The position numbers and the translations under genes were made by a program. Positions 18,201 through 24,805 of a stretch of 24,805 nucleotides of DNA are shown here, one piece after another. The stretch is taken from the NCBI GenBank assembly GCA_001929475.1, contig LXFE01000641.1:1-24805 (forward strand), written 5' to 3'. The first letter of the stretch is position 1; the number at the start of each line of letters is the position of its first letter. The DNA is from Neolecta irregularis DAH-3 (taxonomy: Eukaryota > Ascomycota > Neolectomycetes > Neolectales > Neolectaceae). A model generated the notes under the pieces. That model had not been told where the DNA came from. It searched no databases and saw only the letters and a program-made list of their open reading frames with translations.

Positions 18201-20377
18201 GTCGAGATTATTTGTTTGCCGGTCCATAGGGGTCGTGGTTTTATTATGGCCGGGGGGATGGTGATTAATCTGGGGCCATTGACGTTTGTATCTTGGGGAT
18301 GTAATGAACCACAGAGTAATTGCTGGTACTCTTCTCTAGTGAAAAATGTATCACGTTTAGTCATCCAAACTCCGGTGACTACGTGATCTTGGATTAACCC
18401 TCGTAAAGGGTTGCCGCTGGTGGGTACCAAGTACTGCGAATTAGTATCCGCGATAAACTGGGCTTCAGCGCGCGCAACTTCATTCTGAGGAAAGTGCATA
18501 TTCATTTCGTCGCCGTCGAAATCTGCGTTGTAGGTATTGCAGTTTGCATAGTGCATGCGGATTGTCTTTTCGCCTTTGAGGATGCGGGCATTGTGGGCCA
18601 TTATTGAGGGCTTGTGGAGTGTGGGTTGTCGATTCAATAAGACGACGTCGCCGTTTTGCAAGTGGCGGTAAACGACCTTGTTTATGGGTGTTTGTCTATT
18701 TGCAGCGTTATTGGGGGTGAGCAGTTGGTTCGCGAGGGCGGTTCGCTTTTCAATTGGCATACGTTCTAGGAATGTTAGTTTGCCGTCTTCGTTGAGGATA
18801 TGTGAGGCTCCGGGCCATTTTGGGCCATTGATGACTGCTTTTCGCATTTGTTGGACGTTAAAAGGGGTTACTGGTTCGGGGTATGTGAGTTTTGAGGCGA
18901 ATATGGGAGGGACACCAATCTCGCTCGTCTCGATATTTGGATCCGGGGAAATGACTGATCGAGCGGTAAAATTTACTCGTTTTCCCATCATGTGTTTGCG
19001 AAAAAGGCCTTCTTTTTTCTCCAAGACTTGTTTTATGCCGGGGGGGGCGAGTTTTCCTGGTGGGAATTTTGTGGGGTTTCTGTTACTATCGATCAAACTA
19101 TTGACGTCGTATTGCAACTGGATGAAAGCGGAGACAAGCTGATCGAAGGCTTGTTTTGCGGCTGCCTCTGCTTGTTTGTCTGTAGAGTTTCTGCCGGTTG
19201 CAACTTGTTCGTTGAGAGTGCGAATATTTGCACTGCAAGTCAAAATTTTGCCGAAGAGATCGTTTTGCACATTTTCGTGGATGTTGTCGCCCACCTTTGT
19301 TGAGGGACGAAAGCGAGTTGGGGGAACAGCGAGTTTGTGTAAAAAAAACATATCCGAAGAGACTGTATTGTTTGATTTACTCTGGGATGAATATATGAGG
19401 GAGATAATTTTTTGTTCTTTTTTAAAGAGACGAGCGAGGTGGTTGCGGACTTGATCTGAGGCCATGTATTTTGTGGGGATGACTTGAGAGGCCGAGTCTG
19501 ACGAGTCTGTAGTGGTATCCATGTTGTCATCCTTTGAAAGAGGTTTTAGTATATCTGGAATAACGGTACCCTGGGCTTGCATTTTATCGCGGTGCCTCTT
19601 TGAGAGAGGAAGTTTGAATATTTTTGCATGATTGTGTTGGCGAAAGGTGGGAGAGATGCTAGAGTCAGGGGGATTAAAGAAGAGCGTACGCTCTGCAGTT
19701 TTCACAAACTCTGCGGGCAGAAATTTGTTTGAGAAAGGATAGGACGAGGCGGCGTTTTTCTTCCGCGACGGCTAGGGATTTTGGGGGGCAGGGTTTGGAA
19801 GCGCGGATGGCATTTTGGACAAAAGCGTCTAGAGTGAGCAGGGCAGGAAGGGGACGAACCTCTCTGGGCGATGATATTTGCAGGCAGGAGACGTGTGGCT
19901 TTCTGGGAGTCGTCGGGGATGATTGCGATATTGTCGATGAGGGCGGCTTCTGGGAGGAGGGCGTGGTGGAGGAGAGAGAATTTGCAGACGAAGAGATGGA
20001 CGGCGAGGGAGGCGAGACGAAAGTTGTGACAGGAGAGACAGGCGGCCTTGAGGAGGGCGAGCATCTGGGGAAAGACGAGGGGATTGTAGCAGGGAGTGGG
20101 GAGGGTGATGTGGCCGTAGTGGCCGGGGCAGAAGCGCTGGTCGAGGGCGCAGGTCGCGCATCTGGCGTTAGCGAGGCTGGCGGGAGGGATACAGGTCGTG
20201 TTTGCGGAAGGGGCCGAGGGCGAGGTCGTAGAGGCCGCCCTTTGTGGGATGGCCTAGGTTGTCGAAGACAGCAGGGTTACAGATGTGGACGACGGAGAGC
20301 TTCTCGACGAGGGCGGGCGGGATGAAGGAAAAGTGCAGCGACTGGATTTCCGCGGCAGGGGGTTTCGGGGGGGGCAT
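15239..20377 (-). CDS. RPA190: RNA polymerase I largest subunit (RPA190 / A190)
   Basis: The catalytic subunit of the nucleolar polymerase that makes 35S pre-rRNA. Exons on the minus strand are 20377-20193, 20161-19893, 19861-19690, 19658-17575, 17538-16979, 16944-15928, 15893-15762, 15718-15552 and 15512-15239 (4860 nt, 1619 residues; yeast is 1664). Visible landmarks, in order: [20 protein letters not shown]; the zinc motif [37 protein letters not shown]; the catalytic [10 protein letters not shown] (near 18500-18530); [36 protein letters not shown]; an acidic jaw insert with a [10 protein letters not shown] run; and the C-terminal [14 protein letters not shown]. Introns are 31, 31, 31, 36, 34, 34, 43 and 39 nt. 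The intron at 19862-19892 has a poor GTCTCC donor but is required to keep frame. The 5' end is strongly GC-rich and the 3' end AT-rich. Confidence 0.95.
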
Positions 20378-20923
20378 TGAGGGGGAGTTGGTACAGAGTA
20401 TGACTGAGTGCTGCTGAGTGGAAGTACGGTCGAACCTTGCAATAGAAACCTCCGTATAACGACAAGGAATGGTTTGTTTGGACACTAACGAACTTTGTAT
20501 TAGATTAGTACGAAATTAAAAAAAATTGAAATGCCGTTCCGCTATTGCAAAAGATTGCTCTGCGTGTGTAAGATTAGTTCTTACCAGACACGAGGTAGAT
20601 GTCGGAGTGGCAAGTATATAAACGAGTGGGATTACCAAGTACAATTACTTAGGTTGGGTATGCCTCTGTAAAGCAAGTACAATTGCTTAGGTTGGAATAT
20701 ACCGGGTCTTATTCATACTTGAGAACAACAAGGATGGAAGAGCAGATTATTACATTGGAGACTTGTTACAAGAGAAGGCACAATTTTTTGTGGCAGTGAA
20801 AGCACCTAAGGGCTACTTGAAACGTCAAACAAATTCAGCGTACAGGAACCAAACAGTAACTCAAAACAGCAAACAGATTCAAAAACAACCTTTTACAGCA
20901 GGATTTGTCAATAAAAACCTCTT
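20378..20923. other. intergenic upstream of RPA190, part of duplicated block
   Basis: It contains the RPA190 promoter and the 3' flank of the secreted gene. Sequence from 20387 on (GTTGGTACAGAGTA, then AACCTCCGTATA, then GCTATTGCAAAAGATTGCTC, then ACAGGAACCAAACAG) recurs in the same order downstream of the second secreted gene at about 22903-23220. So the duplicated block begins within about 10 bp of the RPA190 start codon. About 200 bp at 20595-20795 are not matched in the second copy. Confidence 0.6.
20636..20695. repeat. 22-bp direct repeat pair
   Basis: CAAGTACAATT(A/G)CTTAGGTTGG occurs at 20636-20657 and 20674-20695, identical in 21 of 22 positions with 16 bases between. It lies in the part of the first block that is missing from the second. 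Confidence 0.8.
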
Positions 20924-22358
20924 CTAATCATCCAGGATATCTGTAGGGGTACTAGTTGTGGTGATGATGTTAATATCCGCCAAGCTACCAACTTTGAGTG
21001 TTCTCAATATGTTGGATCTGAGTAACTCCCGTTTCGGTTTCGGTTGATTTCGATATACGCTAGAGACCACAGCGTTCATGAGGCCGCCCATTAATCTGTC
21101 ATCGATGTAATATCTATACCGACCGCGAGGGTCAAGTAGTTCAGGATATGTAGGAAAAGATACGAGGCTGAGCACTATTGCAAAGCCATTCCTTTTTTCG
21201 TCACCGAACTGCTCATAATGTTGAAAGTCAACATCTATTTCTGATGAAAACTGGGCTTTGTGGCCAAAACGACTCATTGCTTTTTCAAACATTTCCAAGA
21301 CAGATGATTTCATATGGTAGTCAAAGTCAATTTCTGGAGTTAGAAAATAGTGTATTTCAAGAGGAATTTCTTGATTTGCGTCATCGATAAGCCCATTTGG
21401 TAAAATTCGCGCTAAAGCGAAAGCACCGTAGCCAAAAGAAACGACGAGCATGTGGATATCAGGTCCTTCGATGAAAAGTATCTGTGCCAAGGGATCAAAA
21501 ACCGTGGTTATACCAACTCCCTGACTGATTGAATCAAGAAAAAGCAACACAAGAGTGTTAAAGGGTGCAGAAGAAACATTTTCTCTAATCCTCGAACACG
21601 TAGGTGATGGTTGGACATCCCGAATAATCCTGCAAATTTCTGAAGACTCCCTTTGAGAATCTGCAAGGGTATTCCCACCAAGCCATTTATTGAAATAAAC
21701 TTCTGTTGGTGGATTGGCATGTAAGGCAGCTTTGGATCGACGTAGAAGATCCAGCATTATGAAAAAGCCATCTTGTCGCTGTTTGGAGGGATCACGAAAC
21801 CCATATTTCATTAAAAGCTGCTCGGCCCGGGGTCCTTCCAGTATTTCCCGATCGCCAAGGATTGTTGCAGCAACGGCTTCAACAATTGTGTCTTTAGCAC
21901 TACACTATCAGATGCTTTCTGGCAGACTCGGGCACTTACTCATATACCGCTAAAAGATAGCTAGGGGTTTCCTCATTAATTGAATAGGTTATTTCAGATG
22001 ACTTTGTTCTGAAAGTTAAACATTCTGCATCCTGGGTTTGTATATTCACTGTCACAGCGAACGAATTGCAATGATACGTGTAAATGAGGCATCGTTCTGC
22101 GCAGGCAATAATTATCGATTCCATATTGGATTCGTTATCCCCAACCCCTTCCATATTGGGTTCGTTATCCCCAACCCCTTCCATAGTGGGGTTGTTAACC
22201 CAGAACCCTGCCTCGATGATACTATCGGTGTTATAACGGTTGTGATCGCTGAAGGCGATATTGTGGGGAAACATATCCGTGAAAGGAGTGAACTTGTCAA
22301 GAAGATTGGCGGAGCAAGTAAGAGCAGAAAGTGCGAGCAAGTAAAAAAGGTTTGACAT
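20924..22358 (-). CDS. secreted cysteine-motif protein, paralogue A
   Basis: Function unknown. Exons on the minus strand are 22358-21940 and 21899-20924, with a 40-nt intron (1395 nt, 464 residues). The ATG at 22358 gives a clean signal peptide, MSNLFYLLALSALTCSA. The frame is open further upstream but has only a non-ATG start there. A PAN/Apple-like pattern follows: CAERC, six residues, C, NSF, then C. Before it lies a 10-residue tandem repeat (MEGVGDN-type). The larger C-terminal domain has hydrophobic strands such as IHMLVVSFGYGAFALAR and ends with LKVGSLADINIITT. It is a close paralogue of the gene at 23278-24616 and a distant one of that at 7704-9077, with the same order of parts. It sits upstream of RPA190 on the same strand. 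Confidence 0.8.
22121..22210 (-). repeat. 30-bp coding tandem repeat, three copies
   Basis: Units at 22121-22150, 22151-22180 and 22181-22210 share CCATA(T/G)TGG and TTCGTTATCC-like halves; the third is degenerate. They encode about ten residues each (N-x-MEGVGDN-E) just before the cysteine motif of paralogue A. Paralogue B lacks them, so the expansion followed the duplication or was lost in B. Confidence 0.85.
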
Positions 22359-22452
22359 CTTTGTAGAGATAGAAGCAAGTGGCGGTTGTATCGTTAGGAG
22401 AAAATTGAGAATACAAATGAAGGCGCAACCAATGTCTTGCAACCAGCGGAAG

Positions 22453-22545
22453 TAGTCAGAGGCGCAACCACGACCAGCGAAGTAGTCAGAGGAGCAGATG
22501 TATCAGAGGAGCGGATGTAGTCAGAGGAGCAGAAATAGTCAGAGG
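22453..22545. repeat. TAGTCAGAGG short tandem repeat
   Basis: TAGTCAGAGG occurs at 22453, 22483, 22518 and 22536, with a variant TATCAGAGG at 22501, separated by GCAGATG- or GCGGATG-like spacers of 8 to 20 bases. It lies in the 5' flank of paralogue A and is absent from the matching flank of paralogue B. Confidence 0.75.
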
Positions 22546-22563
22546 CTTGTCAGCGACGGGATC

Positions 22564-22569
22564 CACGTG
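22564..22569. promoter_or_regulatory. CACGTG E-box
   Basis: A palindromic bHLH-type site upstream of secreted paralogue A. The equivalent promoter of paralogue B has two such sites. Confidence 0.4.
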
Positions 22570-22614
22570 GAAGGGAGGGAGGAACATGCATACGTGAGGG
22601 ACAACTACGGCTCC

Positions 22615-22758
22615 ATGGACCGCAAGCACCCGCTCGATGAAGGCAGCGGCAACGGCAGCACCGCCATGCGCGCCCGGCACGCGGCAGCGGCTTCACAAGG
22701 CGCTGGAGAAGCACTGCCACCTGCAGCGCGCGCACCAGTACGACCAGCAGTATGAAGA
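22615..22758 (+). pseudogene. broken 5' fragment of the MDRKHPLD gene plus an unidentified piece
   Basis: From 22615 the frame starts [20 protein letters not shown] and closely matches the start at 24701 for about 65 bases. Homology then stops. In another frame the next stretch reads [20 protein letters not shown], whose composition looks like a real helical exon but which I do not recognise. The fragment is GC-rich and runs directly into the alpha-tubulin piece, with no continuous open frame through the set. It appears to be the truncated copy of the gene next to block B, joined to unrelated coding DNA. Confidence 0.6.
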
Positions 22759-22766
22759 GTCGCCGC

Positions 22767-22856
22767 TCGGGCCTCGGCGCGCTGCTGCTCGAGCGCCTGG
22801 CCGTCGACTACGGCAAGAAGTGCAAGCTCGAGTTCGCCGTCTACCCGGCCCCGCAG
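22767..22856 (+). pseudogene. alpha-tubulin exon fragment
   Basis: Thirty codons read [20 protein letters not shown] then [10 protein letters not shown]. They match the alpha-tubulin segment after the GGGTGSG nucleotide-binding loop. The next base begins GTGAGT, a good splice donor, and tubulin sequence (which would continue VSTAVVEPYN) does not follow within this window. The preceding sequence is not tubulin either. It is GC-rich with strong third-position G/C, unlike the neighbouring genes. Best read as a displaced exon fragment. Confidence 0.8.
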
Positions 22857-22858
22857 GT

Positions 22859-22975
22859 GAGTGGTAGTAGTTGATACAGAGTATTGCTGAGGGGTAGTGG
22901 TAGTTGGTACAGAGTACTGCTGAGGGGAGTGGTGGTAGTAGGGTACGGAGTACTGCTGAGTGGTAGTACGTCGAA
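22859..22975. repeat. minisatellite, units of 30 to 36 bp
   Basis: Three and a half units of GAG(T/G)GG-(GTAGT)n-GGTACAGAGTA(C/T)TGCT type occur at 22859-22888, 22889-22921, 22922-22957 and a partial from 22958. A related single-and-a-half copy sits at 20381-20430 beside RPA190. This marks the junction of copy B with the tubulin fragment. Confidence 0.8.
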
Positions 22976-23277
22976 AAGGAACCTCCGTATACCGATAACG
23001 AGAGTCTAACGAATTTAAAGATTACTACAAAGATGGTTGATTAGTACGAATTAGTTATAAAAAGAAATTAAAACTGTTCTGCTATTGCAACAGATTGCTC
23101 TGCGTGCCTGAGGTATTGTGGAAGTGAGAGGGCTACTTGCAACTTGAACAAATTCAGCAACAGTTTTTAAAATGTACAGGAACCAAACAGCTTTTTAAAG
23201 GTACAGGAACCAAACAGCAACTCTAAAGCAAACAGATTCAAAAACAACCTTTTACAGCTGGAAAAACCTCATCTACA
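22976..23277. other. 3' flank of paralogue B with a short direct repeat
   Basis: No gene is seen. TTTTTAAA(A/G)(T)GTACAGGAACCAAACAG is tandemly doubled at 23163-23190 and 23191-23217, where copy A has the motif once. The remainder aligns by eye with 20440-20915. Confidence 0.6.
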
Positions 23278-24616
23278 TCATCTGGGTATTGTGGTGATGA
23301 TGTTAATATCCGCCAAGCTACCAACTTTGAGTGTTCTCCATATGTTGGATCCGAGTAACTCTGATTTCTGTTTATTTTGATATGCGCTAGAGACCACGGC
23401 GTTCATGAGACCCTTGATTAATTTGCCTTTGATGTTTGTGGTTCCCTGAAGAGCATCTAGCTTTGAAAATCTACGAGAAGATAACACGCCGAGCACTGTT
23501 TCGAAGCCACTATATTCTTCGCCACCATACGTCTGACAATGAAAGCTAGAAACTGGTGGAAAAAAGAATTTGGCCTTGTGGCCAAAACGACTCATTGCTT
23601 TGTCATACATTTCCAAGACAGCCGAGTCCCAATCGTCATTATGGTCAGATGTCAGAATAACAAAATAGTGTATTTCAAGAGGAATTTCTTGATTTTGGAT
23701 ATCGATCAGCCCAGAGTGGTCAAGGATGAGCTCGGATTGATCAAATCGTGCTACAGCGAACTCGCCGTAGCCAAACGAAACGACGAGGATGTGGACATCC
23801 GGTCCTTCGATGAAAAGGGTGCGTTTCAAGGGATCGAAAATAGTGATTATACCGGGTCCCTGAGTGATTAAATCAAGAAAAGTCAACACAAGAGTGCTCA
23901 AGGGTGCAGAAGAAACATTTTCTGTAATCCTCACACATGTAGCCGATGGTCGCCGAGCAGTGGATGAAATGCAATGGTCTACAGACTTTCTTTGCGAACC
24001 TGCAATGGTTTCCCCGCCAACCCATTTATCGAAATCAATATGTGTTGGCGGCTTTGCATGTAAAGCAGTTTCGCAGAGACGTAAAAGATCCAGCATAAGG
24101 TCCCAGTGGTCCGCTCGCTTTTGGGGTGACAACCCATGTTGAATTAGAAGCTGCGGTCCTTGCAGCAATTCAGGATCATTGAGGATTTTTGCAACAATGT
24201 CTTCAACAAGTTTGTCTCTAGCACTACACTATGAGATGCTTTGCCAGAAGCACCTACTCGTATACTGCTAAAAGATCATTAGGGGATGCGTCATCGATTG
24301 AATAGGTTATTTCCGACGACTTTGTTCTGAAAGCCAAACATTGCACCGCCTGGGTGTGTATTTCCAGGGTCACCGTGAACGAACGGCAAAGGCCAAAATT
24401 CATTACCGAGAGGCATCGTTTTGCGCAGGAACCAAGGAACGATTCCACAGCGACAGGGTTGTCCCCGTCGGCGGTGAAACTATAGGATTCGTAAACGTAG
24501 TGCTTGGTGAAGGCGATATTGTGTCGAGGAAACTTGTCGGTGAAGGGGGTGAAAGAGTCCAGCAGATTGGCGGAGCAACCAAGAGCAGAAAGGGCGAAGA
24601 GGAGGGCTGGCGGCAT
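23278..24616 (-). CDS. secreted cysteine-motif protein, paralogue B
   Basis: Function unknown. Exons on the minus strand are 24616-24258 and 24223-23278, with a 34-nt intron (1305 nt, 434 residues). The intron position and phase match paralogue A, whose intron is 40 nt. The signal peptide is MPPALLFALSALGCSA. Then comes NLLDSFTPFTDKFP, nearly the same as in A, and the cysteine pattern CAKRC, eight residues, C, RSF, then C. The C-terminal domain shares VSSAPLSTLVLTFLDLITQG, VHILVVSFGYGEFAVAR, EMYDKAMSRFGHKA and LRTLKVGSLADINIITT-type blocks with A. The ATG at 24616 was chosen for the signal peptide; the open frame continues upstream without conservation. The TGG-rich interval 24617-24700 separates it from a divergent gene. 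Confidence 0.8.
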
Positions 24617-24700
24617 GATAGATAGAAAAACTACGCGAGAAATTACGCGACCACGTGAGACGCGGACCACATCCCACGTGAGCAGCCAACACCACGCCTC
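24617..24700. promoter_or_regulatory. 84-bp divergent promoter with two CACGTG sites
   Basis: CACGTG occurs at 24652-24657 and 24675-24680, both in the context CCACGTGAG, 17 bases apart. They lie between the start of secreted paralogue B (-) and the MDRKHPLD gene (+). A third CCACGTGAG is at 46-54 of the window. Such sites bind bHLH factors of the Cbf1 or Pho4 type in fungi; which factor applies here is unknown. Confidence 0.5.
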
Positions 24701-24805
24701 ATGGACCGCAAGCACCCGCTGGACGACAGCAGCGGCAGCGGCAGCACCGCCAAGCGCGCCCGGCTCGCTGCGGCGCCCGCGGACAGCACGCTCGCGGACA
24801 AGATC
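24701..24805 (+). CDS. unidentified protein, N-terminal part, runs off the window
   Basis: Thirty-five codons are open to the window edge. The sequence begins MDRKHPLDDSSGSGSTAKRA and continues with a basic, Ala-rich stretch to LADKI. The KRAR patch could be a nuclear localisation signal. Strong GC bias sets it apart from the AT-rich genes around it. A truncated copy of the same start lies at 22615. I do not recognise the family; the visible part is probably disordered. Confidence 0.55.
   Translation, partial: MDRKHPLDDSSGSGSTAKRARLAAAPADSTLADKI

Larger units (their letters stand above)
20387..22680. repeat. duplicated block, copy A
   Basis: The order of elements is the GTTGGTACAGAGTA minisatellite end, 3' flank, secreted paralogue A (-), promoter, then a GC-rich start fragment MDRKHPLD (+). 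The same order recurs in copy B (22859-24766), so the two are a tandem segmental duplication with later divergence and indels. Confidence 0.7.
22859..24766. repeat. duplicated block, copy B
   Basis: Counterpart of 20387-22680: minisatellite, 3' flank, secreted paralogue B (-), short promoter, then the MDRKHPLD gene start (+). It is shorter than copy A because the 200-bp segment with the 22-bp repeats, the coding 30-bp repeats and the TAGTCAGAGG array are missing. Confidence 0.7.

Noticed and set aside
19729-20325. 198-residue plus-strand open frame rich in Gly, Arg and Glu
   Set aside because: It is the antisense shadow of the GC-rich 5' end of RPA190; the minus-strand frame carries the conserved zinc motif and polymerase blocks.
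22359-22442. Longer N-terminus for secreted paralogue A from 22442
   Set aside because: The codon is TTG, and the ATG at 22358 places the signal peptide at the N-terminus exactly as in paralogue B.
1-24805. CRISPR array or bacterial operon organisation
   Set aside because: Repeats are irregular minisatellites without spacers of constant length, and the genes are spliced eukaryotic genes with individual promoters.

Overview
This is nuclear DNA of a fungus with a compact genome. The housekeeping genes point to a filamentous-type ascomycete or a close relative: Sec65/SRP19, a CTP-dependent diacylglycerol kinase of the Dgk1 type, the dynactin subunit Arp10, a complex I accessory subunit, Mad1, Coq7 and the largest RNA polymerase I subunit. 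I cannot name the species. The strongest signature is the introns. I placed 41 by reading across frames; all are 31 to 46 nt long, and every rebuilt gene gives a CDS divisible by three with an intact conserved domain.

Layout. 1-821: repeat-bearing intergenic DNA. 822-6902: six tightly packed spliced housekeeping genes: macro-domain hydrolase (-), Sec65 (+), Prp18 (-), NDUFB4-like subunit (+), Arp10 (-), Dgk1 (+). They alternate strands, with divergent promoters of 89 to 141 bp and one convergent pair only 4 bp apart. 6903-10801: an accessory island with an unexplained 0.8 kb stretch, a secreted cysteine-motif protein (-), and a divergent secreted acidic protein with three WH2-like motifs (+). 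11243-11343: an intron-containing tRNA-Asp. 11800-20377: Mad1 (-), Coq7 (+) and RPA190 (-). 20378-24805: a duplicated block with two close paralogues of the secreted cysteine-motif family, minisatellites, GC-rich gene fragments including an alpha-tubulin exon piece, and the start of an unidentified gene that runs off the window.

How it fits together. The housekeeping genes cover membrane targeting, splicing, respiration, ubiquinone synthesis, lipid phosphorylation, dynein transport, the spindle checkpoint and rRNA synthesis. They show no functional clustering beyond shared promoters. The accessory genes are the part that looks lineage-specific. They are three members of one secreted family (signal peptide, PAN/Apple-like cysteine motif, unrecognised C-terminal domain) plus a secreted repeat protein with actin-binding-like motifs. 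By inference these are candidate secreted effectors or cell-surface proteins, and one pair shares a 438 bp divergent promoter region. RPA190 also has a steep internal base-composition change, GC-rich at its 5' end beside the duplicated block and AT-rich at its 3' end.
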